Below are positions 36,053 to 49,810 of a stretch of DNA of 64,000 nucleotides, piece by piece. The translations under genes and the position numbers were made by a program. The stretch's first letter is position 1, and every line of letters begins with the position of its first letter. Origin of the DNA: Streblospio benedicti (Eukaryota; Annelida; Polychaeta; Spionida; Spionidae); assembly GCA_019095985.1 (NCBI GenBank), contig CM032660.1:15883692-15947691 (forward strand). The letters run 5' to 3'. The notes under the pieces were generated by a model. It was not told the origin of the DNA. It saw nothing but the letters and a program-made list of their open reading frames with translations, and ran no database searches.

Positions 36053-39000
36053 TAATGACGTATTTAGATTCTGCAGTTTACAATATAATTGTTGATCAAA
36101 TATCTCACTAATTATGACACCCAGTAATAATGGGGAGGCTCCTACTGGCGTGTCAAATATTATATAGTATAGCTGTTATAAGAGTAATAATGGCATAATA
36201 TTTCGTCTGAAAAGAAGCGCATTTAATTGTGTGTGTGTGTGTGTGTGTGTCTATTCCACAATTACACTAGGTAACAGTCAATGTGCTTGATTCAGAATTA
36301 CGTGGGCAGCATCCAGAAATGGCTTTCCCAGTACCGGGTTAGACACAACTCCCGTATCACCTGCATTGAATATGTTCTCGCACTTAACAAATTGTACGTC
36401 ATATAGATGAGTATTCTAGAACCCTTGAGTAAAACGGAAGGAGACGAAACTAGCAATCAACTGTGGAATGAACTCTATAAAATAGTAAAGACATTCATTA
36501 TTGATAGTCTTGAAATAATGAATTGTATAGACGCGAACATACGCAAGATAATTGCTTGAATTGGCGTTCCTATTGTAGCGAGTTCCGATTATCATCAACA
36601 GCATATTTGTCTCATTCACGACACCTTTATTCTTTATAATGTACCAACGTGTGTGCAGGAATCACGTTTCTAGCACTTGGTTTAATAAACATCTTATTTG
36701 CAATTGCTCAACAGTTGCCAGCACTTAGGTGTTCGCTTATTACAGTGGTTTATTTTGATTGGCAAGAAAATACGATGATGAATCGCCAGTTTGACACCAA
36801 TCAGACTGTTTCTCCGTCAACTTTAATCATCGTTGTTTATGCAAAAACTCATCATTTAAGACTTTAATGTAAAACCGCTGGACTAGTAAGTAATCGTATA
36901 GTGGCTATCGAAGTTATAGTTCGTCAGTATGTCTGCATTTTAATTCAATGCCTCGAACATGTGCTACTATGGGGGATCACATTTTCTTATTGTACATAAT
37001 TGGAAAATAGTACAAACATCCACACGTACCTTTGGTTGATTGTATAATAAACGTGGACTGTCTCCTCTCCTTGCCACAATGCTTAAGGTTATGAAATGAT
37101 CAAACTTGAGGGGCTTATATAATGGGTGCCTTATCAACACACAGATAAGATTGCTATTTGGGCCGTTTTCATACCAATTCCCATTGAGAATAGTTTATTT
37201 TTTTATTGCTACTCACATGTTACTGCATGCCCATTTTATCGATGCTCTCTTTGTAAAAAAAAATCTCCATGTGTTATTACATGTGAGTGGTGTTGCAAGT
37301 GGACCTTAATGATGGCGCGGTGGTTCATCAATTAGTACCGGAAGTTTTTTAATAATCCACGGGCCACCACCTCCTTACATTTCATCGTGCTGGCCTTTGT
37401 GGTCACTCTCATTTATGTGCATGCGCATGCGTACATGCTTTTGAATGTGTGTGCGTGCGTGCGTGTGCGCGTGCATGTGCGTGTGTGTGTGTGCCTACGG
37501 GTACACTTCAGGCAGGTTGATGAGTGACTGGCCATGTTTCTTCATTTACAGGTGACCTACTTGACCTGCTTTTTATACTACACATTCACGTGGTTTGCCC
37601 AAAGTCTTATGCAACATCTTGCCACCTTAGCAGTGTCTATTATCATGATGCTCAGTGTAAAGGTTGAGCCTGGTCTTCGCGGTTGGTTGTACGTCACAGA
37701 ATTAAGAGCTACTGATAATATAAGTCAAAAGACAAGTCAACAATTGTTAATTGTACATTTCATTAATTATTTATTGAATATAACTGTGCAATATGAAGTG
37801 TATCTTATGATGTAGAAAATAAGTCTTCATTTAAATGAGTTTAAAAGGCACTTTTAATGGTTTTTTCCTTAGGCGTACCATTTGGACTAGACTACCTTTT
37901 CAAATAAGTTTCTCCATAAATAAAAGTCTTTCTGTGGATAAATCTCGTGCTGAGAATTGAAATGCTGCGGAACTGAAAATGTGGCGACGAGACATGTAAG
38001 ACGATGCTATAGACTCCTTTGTTGCAGAAAACGCAAGTAATTCACTTACATATCAGTATACAAAGATCTATTTTAAATGTGTAAATGAGCACGTGCCTTT
38101 TTACCAGCTTTTCTTGGAATGGGAATACAAAAGTCGGCGACAATGGAACATGAAGCACACGATTTCACATGCAACATGTTTTTTTTTTTCCTGAACGGCT
38201 GATGCGAAATCCGCAATATTCTGCATGACATTTCACTGACTAATATGAAAGGACCAATCACTTAGTATGCAGGAAGGTTCGTCGGATTTAGTCTGTAGCT
38301 TTAGGCGATCTTCTGCTAGGGGAAAAATGAGCCAGATATGGGTTGCAACCAAAAACGGTGAGAACGGAGATCAAAATGTCACAGTGGGTGCTGTTGTCAT
38401 GAGAAATGTGACTATGCCACATTAGCACAGGTAATAAAATGTGACTTGGTAACTGTTACGAAACCGGGTGTCTGCCAGTTCATGGTCATGAGCATTGCAA
38501 CGTGAGGCGCAGTTATGAAAGAGATAACATTGTCCGTGACATTTTGCTACGGTCATCTCTTATCAATATTGAGTCACACAAACAGTTGGTGCTACGTCTC
38601 TTGTATAACAAGGCGTGTACTTGCATAGTGTACACGTTGCACTCGTAAAACATGAGACGGATTCCTTGTTTAATATGTTTATTCGTGGGAAGGGAAAGTG
38701 AAGTGGAGCTTTGCAGGATTTCAGTTAGAATGTCTATGGATACACAAATGATTACCGTAATTTACTCACGTGACTACCCTAACTCTGAAGATACGTAGAC
38801 ATCCAAAAATTAATTAATGCTGATATATATGCTTCAAATCAACATTACAGTGTGACTTATATCTGTGTGTTTTGATTTATGCTAGGAGTCCACTAGAGCC
38901 GCGACTTTAGGTGACAATGTGCGCAAATTATATCCCTGTTATGTGGATGTCTCTTCTATTTTAATTTCATCATTTTTACATTAGTAGCACATATAATTTC

Positions 39001-39734
39001 CTTCCGTGGTTAATATCTGCAATAAAAATTCCGAATGTGACCTCTAATTCTACAGAATAGAAGCTAAGCTGCAGTATTCAATGATTTTTTCTATGCAGAG
39101 TTACGGTAGTCGGGCCCGGGAGCTACGGTAGTCACCACACAATTTTAAAATCCGCTTTAACTATCATCAAGTAAACTTTCAATGAAATTATGCAGCATGC
39201 AGATAACACGTGCAAAGTACTGTCTTTCTAACAAAAAATATAAAGCTATTAAGAACTTAACCTCATATAAAAATGAAAAAATCCGCTCCGCTAAATGCAT
39301 ATCATTGACTACCGTAACTCTGGAGTTACGTAGATCGCGTTCGCACAGTGATTTTGGGAGATGGCATAGAATAATCATTTGTGTCAATAGGTATGATGCG
39401 TGGGTGGCTGTGTGATCGCTTTAACCCATCCAAGTATGATGATATTGAACTAACTAGTGGGACCCCCGTATTATTGTGGAAGTGTATTTCGCATTAGTGA
39501 AATGTATTGTGAAATATCACAGTACAGTTTAAAATGTGAAATGAGCATATAGTTAAAAGTGTAGTTATTTCTAAAAATGAATTTACATCATGGGTAGAAT
39601 AGAACTTACAAAATACACCTAGAAGTACGTGTATATCACACGTAATATATTTATCAAAAACTAAGTAGCCTAAATGTACATGTAAAATTTCCAATAGATT
39701 ATGCCGTAAATAATGTCTAGTATTACTAACCCTG
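36053..39734. other. Intergenic with simple repeats
   Basis: A (TG)n run lies at about 36225-36250 and mixed GT/GC-rich repeats at about 37440-37495. The word CTACGGTAGTC recurs at about 39104-39136, and related GACTACCGTAACTCTG at about 39303-39320. No exon was recognised. Confidence 0.5.
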
Positions 39735-39737
39735 TAC

Positions 39738-41445
39738 AGTGCAATAAGACCGTACAGCGATTTGCTGTACTTGGACTTGGACTCAAGTACATTAGAAAAA
39801 ACTCAAATGTACTTGTACTTGGACTCAAGTACAACCCAAAAGTACTTGGTACTTGCAAGTACAAACTTCAAGTACAGTGTTTCATTCATATATTGCATTG
39901 CAAATGTGACGAACTTTGTACTTTTCTATTACTTTTTTTTCATAATGGCTTAAAAAATTGAAAACTTTGGTACTTTTTAAGTTTAAGCTAAATTTAGTCT
40001 AATTCTCTCATAGCCATGGTAGAACATTAAATGAAGCTTCTACATCATTATCACCATCATCTGGCATTTAAAGTCCATGTTTTATCCTTCCACCAAAAAA
40101 TGTGTGCATGTTGTGCTGTTTGATGGTTGCATATTGAACATGTGATATTTATGAGTTATGACCACAAAGTGTGTTTTCAATGTATTTTATCATAAGGGAA
40201 GACACTATTATATACAACGCAAACCTGTTTCAGGTATTTTCCCACAGGCGAATGATTTTCCAAAAATACTTTAAAATAAAACCAGGTTTGAGTTCACAAA
40301 ATTCTCGGAAAATGGCTATTACATATCTTAAATGCCTTCTGCAGGTCTTTGGCATGTTATCATATACATGTATTATGGGTGATCTTATATTCTTACTTCA
40401 TCTATTAGATGCATGGAATTATAAAAGAACATATGAAAGTTCTTATATAGATTTGAAAATGATATAACATGAAAAGTTATCATTCCGAATACATTAAAAT
40501 TTAATACACAAAAACTTGTAAATATATGGGCACAAACCTGCATAACCCTCAGACAATACAATTGAAAAAGACCAGTTAAATTACAGAATCCTTATGTTGG
40601 TCAGCAAAAGATATTTCCCATTCAGTGAAAGCAACACAATAGAATATTTGTCCAACAGTTAAGGGCAGACAAAAGGCTATTGTGTAACCTCGTTAAGAGA
40701 GTTATACCGAGCATCCTGCTTCTGATAGCAAGTCATTTTGATAATTAAGGAGGCTGGTTTCTAAACCTTGAAATTCCTTTTAAAGTCTTTCATCTTTTCT
40801 TAACATGCTTACTGGGGATAGTTAGTAGGATGAATAGCTATTCAGATCAACGGGTAGCGATTACATTTGCAATTTAACTAAATGGGGAGTAAATATTCAT
40901 AGTAGACATAGTAACTAAATTTTCTATATAAAAGCAACACAATTTACCATTTGCTTATGTTACATGGCATGTCACCCTACGTCAATCTAACATAACCCTC
41001 TGCGGTTTTTAATCTTTGATGATAAGGATGTACTGCCCATGAACGATTTAAACTGACGACTTGTCCAAAGATCAACGGCGAGACACACAGATTCAGTTTC
41101 ACTTAGTAATTTGTGGACTTCTTCAATGTTGTTCCAGCAATGCTGTGCTCTCTGAGTACTTATTAGTTGGCAAAGGGTCAAAGTTCAACAGATTCCTTTT
41201 GAATATTCAATCATTTTTCAACATATACTACTTGCTATATATGGTTGTAGTTTGACAATAAACATATGTATATCTAGCTGATATACAGTAAAATGTCAGT
41301 CTTTGTTTTGTATTTCATTGAACGTTCAACCTGTGTACTTGGTACTTGGACTCAAGTACAATCAAAGTAACTTGACTGATTGGACTCAAGTACATTGGAA
41401 AAATCATCAATGTACTTGTACTTGGACTCAAGTCCAGCTGCACTA
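39738..41445 (-). mobile_element. hAT transposon remnant with ACTTGGACTCAAGT ends
   Basis: The self-complementary word ACTTGGACTCAAGTAC recurs at 39770-39870 and at 41336-41445. The outer edges CAGTGCA and (reverse complement) TAGTGCA resemble hAT termini. A transposase fragment lies inside near the right end. A clear 8-bp target duplication was not found. Confidence 0.45.
40987..41181 (-). pseudogene. hAT transposase fragment
   Basis: The translation includes WNNIEEVHKLLSETESVCL followed by AVDLWTSRQFKSFMGS. The string xxDLWTSRQxxSFxG is the first catalytic aspartate region of BED-finger hAT transposases (DxWTS). No other catalytic region was found, so this is a decayed remnant. Confidence 0.6.
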
Positions 41446-41449
41446 CCAA

Positions 41450-44400
41450 ACACATTCTATGAATAGAGCACATGGATAATGAATAATGTATTAGTTTGGG
41501 GCTGTGCATGGGTAACATTGCACATATTACAATTACCAGTTTTAAAATGATGTCATGCGGTGTATTGTGTTTAAGTAACTTACCTATGAGTATCGCGAAC
41601 ATGCATCACTGTTAATCTCTATAATCTAGAGTCTTGTATAGGTGATGAATATAAACGTTTATACCAGTCTTTAATGACAGAGGTTAGGCATATTATTGCA
41701 TAATTAATACATGAATAATTACTCTACGTGAAAACCTCCATGGAATGGGTTTCCGGTTCCTTTTTTGTGCATTTTGACTTATATCTATTGGTGCTATGGA
41801 AACGAAGTTACGTTAAATGCAAACACTAGGTTGTTTTGATCTGAGGATTTGATACATGTGTGGCGATTGAAAAAATAATAATTGCATTAAGAAGTAACGA
41901 AAACATCCGAGTAAGCTTAGCAGACGGTTTGGTAGGCCTGAAATGTGTCACTGTTTACTAACACGTCGAAAACATATGCATTTATTGACATGATACAAGG
42001 TGAAGGTGAACCTTTTGTTCAACATCGTTAAGAACCTGTATAAAGGAAGTGGGCCAGAACACAGTGACCAGTTGTCGAAAGTGGCACGCGTACGTGGCGT
42101 AGCAGAAAGGTTCGGGGACAAAGGCTAGATGAGGCAATGACACAGAAATAGAACTATAAGTTAGAAATTGACCAATTATGAACATGTTATGAATCTACAG
42201 GGAGGTTAGCCTAATGGTCTAAGCGCCTGTCCATGCACATATGACTGGTTTTGCGTGAACATCAGATCACGAGTTCGAGTCTACGACCTTCTAAAGCTTT
42301 AGCTCTCTCTGAATTATACCAAACTATATTACTTTTATTCTAATAATTCATTTATTTGATTTCAAAAATATTGCCAATTGTCTAGAATCCTCACCAGACA
42401 AATGTAATTACCAAATGACAATATATAACAACCTACTGGCAGCAGTCAGTTAATTTCCAGTATATCTATGTATAATCTACAGCTAATAATTGAATACATT
42501 AAGTCCAACAAGTTTTCAACAATACACTCATTAACATTATTATTAGAGATTAATGTGGGGTTAACAGCACTTATGTATGTTCTAATAATCGCCTACGTCT
42601 ATAAACGCCCATGGATCTGAGCTGGTAGGTGTTCCGCTAAACGACTATCTCTAACAAACGCCAAGGAGGAGGACCAGAAAACTTTTAACTATGCCATGGG
42701 GATGAAAAGAAAGGCTTCAACCATTGTGATTGGAAAAATACCGACTCCCCGTACTTTAAAAAAACACCACTTAACCTGAAAATGTAACAAAATAAAACTA
42801 CTCAAAGAAAAACATCTGGACACGGCCGTGTTCTATTGAACGTGTTGGTGGTTTCTGGAAATTTACTCCAATAGCCGGTGATGATAACTCTATTGATATG
42901 CCATCTGAACGCCACCCTCAGTCCCTCATAGGCAAATAATAATACTTATTGTAGCTGTAATTAATCTCATGTGTATTGTATCGGTCCTATCGACTACAAG
43001 TGTATATATTGTGAGACATTGCCTCACGTGTTTAGTGTATTAGCAGGTACACGTGTTCTGGTGTATGTTGGTACAAATGTAAAAACACCATCTAACAATT
43101 AGCCCCTTAATCATTGGTTGCCTCGAGTCCTTGAAGCAACAGCATGCCAGAGTTCGAGGTGTCAATGGCCTCGGTATAGAGCCTCAGACGGTACAGTGCA
43201 ATAGCTTCTCGTTAGAAAAGATTTATCATTTTGTGTTTTAAAGCGTGAGTATGTATTTAGTCCTTACGTGTTCTATCGTTGGCAGAACCACACTTTTTGT
43301 TATGACTTAGAAATTGTGCTTGAACCACTATGGATAATATAGCTTCATCAGCGCGAAGTGGAAACACAAGACACTTTACTTCTTGTGGCTTTACACGTTT
43401 AATTATGTCTGAGACATTAGAGAAAATGTTTTTTTCTTGAAATTTATTATACTTCACTTGAACCGTCCAGTGATGAAATTGTGAATCTCACCACTGGACA
43501 GAAATTGAAGGTATTTTTGAACGTGTGAACCATTTGTAGCTACAACTACGCGCCCATTTGTCCAAGAACTTCACATCAACCCTTCCCTCGAAACATAAAT
43601 CATCAGAATAAGATGGTGGTTTTGCCTCACTACTTTCTGCTTACTGACACTGAGTTCGCGTATGTCTTTATCAAATTACCACGCATCTCCATTGATTCAC
43701 GCTCCACTGTCCAATGTTAAGACACGTGCATCCACAATTTGCGGGTAATTAGGAGTAATTACCAACGTATGCGCTGCTGCTGCAAAATACATGGAATGTT
43801 GTCAATTTCAAAGGTCATAGTGTCACTCCTAATCATATAAAAATGGCGCATCACGCCATACACGTAGGTTTGTGTCAACGATTCTGTTTCATCAATGTTC
43901 CAAGAATGACTAGTAAAGGCCTAGACAGCTTTTATTGATTGCATGTGAATGTTCATGTTGACTGGTCGGGTGTCTTGGACATTTCAGTTTCATGTTACTT
44001 GTATAGAGGGTGTTTTGAAAGGAAATTGTATTCTTACAGTGATACGTAGATTCTACCTGCCAGAACTCAATGTATGCAAGTCCAAAATCTGATACCAATT
44101 AGTAACATATGTACATGTACCGGTCAAATTGAATTGCATTTGCTCTAAGGTTTCGTGTGTTTCTGGTGATATTATTGTGTTTTTATTTTAAATTACAAAC
44201 GTATCACATCTACAACCATATTCTACTATATACTGATATCTGTGCATATTGCATATTGCACATAGTGTTGCAAATATGACAACGGAGCAAAATTTAGAAA
44301 TACGCGTGACATGTTCTTTCTAGAATTCTAGGACGCGCATGTGCTTGATTGGAGTCATTCGCAAAGACGATCGGATATCTGCGGCACTGAGCGTCCAACT

Positions 44401-45027
44401 ATTCATTTCTAAGCACGGGTGCATTAATAATGAGTTATCAATGATAATGAATTTGATTTGCCAAACGACTCACTGATCTTAATCCCTCTGGCATGTAACT
44501 ATGGTTACATTGAAGATAACTAGAGATATTTTAACACTGAATATTTAGATACCTACAATGGCCTTGGTAATAATTGGGTGGATTAGACGGACAGTGATTC
44601 GTGGACTTCGTGTGTGCTTATTGCTCCCAGCTGATCTGTAAAAACCAGCCTTACACATAAACGATTACATACAACGCAATCACAAGAATTGGTGCTTGGC
44701 CATATTATTACAACATTTGACACAGAAAAAATGTGTAGGCTACGTTGAGTTGCTAAACCATAATAACTCATATCTCCGAATAGAGCTGACGAAATCTTTC
44801 ATGTTGGTTGGAATTGGCACAATTTTGAACTTGACTCTTAAGCCTGCCCTGAAGTCTGGATGCTGCGTGTTTTACTTTTCTTCATTGGTCTACATATTAC
44901 AGGCCTGCACTTAAATCTAGCATGCATGTACATTCGTTAAACACTAACGATCACTTACTCAAAACTAACATATTCACAGCATGTAAACCACATACAACAA
45001 GCATCAGATCACAGCATGTTAATCTTA
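41450..45027. other. Intergenic, no gene recognised
   Basis: AT-rich noncoding DNA. A tRNA-like sequence lies near 42200-42290. Short open frames (for example 43257-43457) are without motifs. Confidence 0.5.
42203..42292 (+). repeat. tRNA-like sequence (SINE head or pseudogene)
   Basis: TTAGCCTAATGG resembles an A box and GAGTTCGAGTC a B box about 64 bp later, a spacing possible for a tRNA with a long variable arm or an insertion. AGGTT and GACCT can pair as part of an acceptor stem. Confidence 0.45.
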
Positions 45028-45069
45028 CATGAACATTTTATGAAAGGTACCTTTCATAAAATGTTCATG
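45028..45069. repeat. Perfect 42-bp palindrome
   Basis: The 21 bases CATGAACATTTTATGAAAGG plus T are followed directly by their exact reverse complement, with no spacer. After one mismatch, five further base pairs match (45022-45026 with 45071-45075). The half-sites contain no protein-binding motif I recognise. Confidence 0.95.
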
Positions 45070-45519
45070 GAAGATGAATATGCCATCAGAAATAACATTA
45101 AACTCAGTACGTAAAGAATTCCTGTTGCCCGTGCCGCTGCTCGTGAGCTTGTCATTTTCTCAGTGGGTCGTGGTGAACATCTGACCATCCTGCAAGCTCA
45201 CAGATTCGTTCGCTTCGTGAGTGGTTGACGAGGAATCAGAGATGCTCCAGCTAAAAGTATAAAGGAAAAGAAACCAGGATTCTACTTGGTTAGTATATCT
45301 AGCAAGACGGACACATGCGAGCATGGGAAGGTGGCATGTGTGCAGTGCATCGTGGGTTCCACGGCTTTATCATTCACACCGACTGTACATGTTCATAATA
45401 TAGCCGTGGTATATGCCGATGTGTGCAATGGGAAGTCTTAAACAGGGCGAGTGAAGACGTCATGCTAGTAATGCCTGGAAATACGTTTTATCAAAGTCCA
45501 CCTATAATGATTTGCAAAC

Positions 45520-45665
45520 ACACTATACCACACATTACTACCCCCCCCTCTTATACTACTATTTGAAGGGTAACCGACAAGCACAAAGCCCCGGGGAACG
45601 AGCGTGACCATTTTAAGCTGGATTTATTATGCTCTAATGTATTTGTATATACTTTATAATTGAAC
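45520..45665. repeat. Dispersed repeat, copy 2 of 3
   Basis: CACTATACCACACATTACTA, GGGTAACCGACAAGCACA and TTATTATGCTCTA match the order found at 3816-3990 and 57391-57540. Confidence 0.4.
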
Positions 45666-46009
45666 ACTTTGCCACCACAATTTGAATATTTTCAACAAAT
45701 TTCCACATCTTCATTTGTCTGCAATAAGGCTAGAATGTTGTTTGCGATTATTCTGTATTGGAGAAATGCGAGCTTTGCTACATCGGTGTGAACGGACTAC
45801 ACACAGAACAAAAATAAATCATAGTCAAATTATTGCATCTTTTGATTCCTTAAATGAGATAAACACACAATTGTCTCAAATTGATTTATTAGTTAATCGG
45901 GATAGTGTTTCTGCTAGGCGTGTTTCTTGTTTACGTGTTAGGCATATTAACATAACGCACGCGTTCCATATTTTCTCATTTATACTTTGATCCATAATGA
46001 GTGATTGCT

Positions 46010-46340
46010 TCCCGCAGCAGCTGCGCTGATTATTATGTCCTAAATCCGCAATGGCGGCGGCGACAGAGACAAGGACCGCGACGTCGAGGGGGTGGGGGGT
46101 AATTACTGCCAGAAGGGCCGAGACCGCTAGCCGTCGCCGTGCGTGTATTTGAATGTCAAGCTAGGTCAGAGGCTCGCGTATGGCAAGGCGGGGAGGGGGG
46201 GGCAGACGCGGAAGAAACTTCGCAGGAACGCAGGTCAACACCTCACGCAACAAGGGGGTATAGTGTAGGCAGGAGTTGGGTGTTCAGTGGCCATCTGTGG
46301 TGGGTACTTTTAGCAACGGTTCATTGTTAGAGGTAGTAGG
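46010..46340. other. GC- and CpG-rich patch
   Basis: This stretch has many CpG and long G runs (AATGGCGGCGGCGACAG, GGGGAGGGGG), unlike its AT-rich surroundings. It could be a CpG island, but no gene start was found beside it. Confidence 0.35.
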
Positions 46341-46640
46341 CGCGTCAGCGGTCGTGGGGTGAATGACCTGACCGTGTCAACGACGCAACATCAACTACTG
46401 TTGGGATGAGTGCATTGGTCAGTTGTGGACAACTTTTTTAATTTTGAATTACAATCGTGCAGGGTGGATGTTCTAATAGAATGTGAATATATACTAATAT
46501 GCTGCGTAGATTGCATGTTACATAGGAAATATGAGTGAGTTCCATGGGCGTGTATTGTAGCAGCTACAAATGACGACTGGAGTTTCAATCTAAAGTAACT
46601 GACTCAGTACTCACCTGATGCCCCCTCAGATATATTATAC

Positions 46641-47060
46641 ATGTCGTGCCCTTTCCCCATGATATTTATATTGAAAGATAGAAATGTATGGTGTCTTCCA
46701 GTTGATATGAGAATTAGTCAAATTAAGTTAAACATATTCCATAAAATTTTAAATAATCATGAACCGTCTCATCTCAAAGATCAATTTTCATTCATTGTCA
46801 ATAGTCACAATCATAATACCAGGTTGAGTGTTCAAGGTATATCAGTTCCTAGGGTGGGCAGCTTCCGTAAACTTTCTTATATAGATATACAGTAACTAAT
46901 CTTTGGAACAATACTTCAGTAGAAATTAAATCATTTAGTGAACATTCCAATTTTAAAATTCAAATTAAAAAATGTTTGTAAACAAATTGAGGCAAATGAT
47001 AGAAAATGCTATTTTATTATAAGTGTTTAATTCATCTGTTATATGATGTTTAACCCTAAT
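46641..47060 (+). pseudogene. LINE reverse transcriptase, C-terminal tail
   Basis: Translations IKLNIFHKILNNHEPSHL and NHNTRLSVQGISVPRVGS, then (another frame) EIKSFSEHSNFKIQIKKCL, match the usual tail of CR1-like LINE proteins: HKIL-N-P-YL, the R-x-L-x-VP block, and the final KxxLKxxL helix. Reverse transcriptase motifs are absent; only the 3' end was inserted or preserved. Confidence 0.55.
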
Positions 47061-47070
47061 CAGTACATTA

Positions 47071-47425
47071 GGCGTCCGTTCGGACCCCAGGGGTATACGT
47101 TTTGTGATATATCTTTGTCAGCTTGGTATTTCTTCTTTTCCTTTTAAGTAGTTGTCACCCTATATCTTGTCTCTATCAGTACCGAAGATTATTTGATTTA
47201 TTCAAATATTAGGACGTACATAAAATATATTTGCTTGGGGTCCGCATGGACCCCACACCCGTTGAGAACAGAAAATGCAGGGTGCACTGGAAATTTTCAT
47301 GATTGAAGGCCTTTCAATAACTTGTCAGCTAATATCTTCCCATTATCAAGAATGAAAATTATTTTCTTTGGTTATACATAACGACCAATATAAAAAGCGA
47401 TTTTATTGAGGTCCGCATGGACCCC
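47071..47425. repeat. 168-bp diverged tandem units headed by GGTCC hairpins
   Basis: Short palindromes GTCCGTTCGGACCCC, GGGGTCCGCATGGACCCC and GGTCCGCATGGACC are centred near 47080, 47246 and 47416, so spaced 166-170 bp. The DNA between them also aligns loosely (TTGTCAGCTxxTAT, TATCAxxAxxGAA). The same triplet is found in copy 2 (about 48694-49035). Confidence 0.65.
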
Positions 47426-47474
47426 GACACGATGGGTACAGAGAACACAGAGTTGTTTGATAATTAGCCCTATT

Positions 47475-47649
<175 letters not shown>

Positions 47650-48481
47650 CTTCCACAATCAGGGCAGCAGTGTCATCCACATATCCCTTCAAATCCGAGG
47701 GACGGACGGAGGGCCCCTGGGCCCGTTATAGGGTCTTTCTTTCAAACTCCTCCATATACAACAAGTTACCTATGACTGATGACACTGAGGAGCCCATTGT
47801 GGCCACGTGGATCTGAAGATAAAATTCACCTTGGAATGTGACATACGTGCATCTCAGACACAAGCCTAATAAACTTGTAACTTAGTCGGGACTAAATGTG
47901 GTGCGGTTGGACAAAGTGACGTCTAATATCAACAATGATCAATCTCTCCTCAACTACCTCTAATGCTTACTTTATTGAAACAAGTTTAACTGAAAAAAAT
48001 AGCTTACACACATATGTGAAAAATCTATGTCAAGCAAATGGAGTCATGACAAATGTCATTTGATATTAAATGTATCTCCGCATTAAGAAAATCATTTCTA
48101 ATGTATATATTTTTACACAAATTATCAACACACCAACTGTGCACAGAATTAAAATTGTGTAAACACGAATGGTATGACCTGCCACGTGCAATGACCATGA
48201 CAAGTAATTGATGACCACAGACTAACAGACTATAAAGTATGGATGTAACACCATGTTTAAAATATTATGTATATCGTTGCCCTTGCAGTCTCAGAAATCG
48301 TTAATCGTTATTAGCTGCTGGTTTGACAGTCGTTAGATTTCTTTGAAAAACATTGATATTTCTACAATTTAAAAAATGTTTAAAGAACAAGGTTTTCAAT
48401 GATGCCTATGCTAATAGGGTGCATTGAATCATATATCCGTATTATCGCGTTGACATCGCACCAAGGGCATGCAATTAACAA

Positions 48482-48581
48482 NNNNNNNNNNNNNNNNNNN
48501 NNNNNNNNNNNNNNNNNNNNNNNNNNNNNNNNNNNNNNNNNNNNNNNNNNNNNNNNNNNNNNNNNNNNNNNNNNNNNNNNN
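48482..48581. other. Assembly gap (100 N)
   Basis: Exactly 100 N. As with the first gap, the next bases restart a sequence seen 1.6 kb earlier. Confidence 0.99.
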
Positions 48582-49090
48582 AAAAAATGTTTGTAAACAA
48601 ATTGAGGCAAATGAGAGAAAATGCTATTTTTATTATAAGTGTTTAATTCATCTGTTATATGATGTTTAACCCTAATCAGTACATTAGGGGTCCGTTCGGA
48701 CCCCAGGGGTATACGTTTTGTGATATATCTTTGTCAGCTTGGTATTTCTTCTTTTCCTTTTAAGTAGTTGTCACCCTATATCTTGTCTCTATCAGTACCG
48801 AAGATTATTTGATTTATTCAAATATTAGGACGTACATAAAATATATTTGCTTGGGGTCCGCATGGACCCCACACCCGTTGAGAACAGAAAATGCAGGGTG
48901 CACTGGAAATTTTCATGATTGAAGGCCTTTCAATAACTTGTCAGCTAATATCTTCCCATTATCAAGAATGAAAATTATTTTCTTTGGTTATACATAACGA
49001 CCAATATAAAAAGCGATTTTATTGAGGTCCGCATGGACCCCGACACGATGGGTACAGAGAACACAGAGTTGTTTGATAATTAGCCCTATT

Positions 49091-49182
<92 letters not shown>

Positions 49183-49810
49183 AATCACAGCAGCAGTGTC
49201 ATCCACATATCCCTTCCACAATCCAGGTGGACGGAGGGCCCCTGGGCCCGTTATAGGGTCTTTCTTTCAAACTCCTCCATATACAACAAGTTACCTATGA
49301 CTGATGACACTGAGGAGCCCATTGTGGATCTGAAGATAAAATTCACCTTGGAATGTGACATACGTGCATCTCAGACAAGACACAAGTCTAATAAACTTGT
49401 AACTTAGTGGGGACTAAATGTGGTGCGGTTGGACAAAGTGACGTCTAATATCAATCTCTCCTCAACTACCTCTAATGCTTACTTTATTGAAACAAGTTTA
49501 ACTGAAATAAATAGCTTACACACATATGTGAAAAATCTATGTCAAGCAAATGGAGTCATGACAAATGTCATTTGATATTAAATGTATCTCCGCATTAAGA
49601 AAATCATTTCTAATGTATATATTTTTACACAAATTATCAACACACCAACTGTGCACAGAATTAAAATTGTGTAAACACGAATGGTATGACCTGCCACGTG
49701 CAATGACCATGACAAGTAATTGATGACCACAGACTAACAGACTATAAAGTATGGATGTAACACCATGTTTACAATATTATGTATATCGTTGCCCTTGCAG
49801 TCTCAGAAAT
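48582..49810. repeat. Copy 2 of the 1.3-kb duplicated segment
   Basis: It begins at the first base after the gap and matches 46967-48298, including the hairpin-headed units and the CT tract (49093-49180). Unique sequence follows from 49811. Confidence 0.9.

Noticed and set aside
41126-41165. A further full copy of the GTGCTCAGAGAGCAC family
   Set aside because: Only about 30 bp is similar and it lies inside the hAT reading frame, so it may be coincidence.
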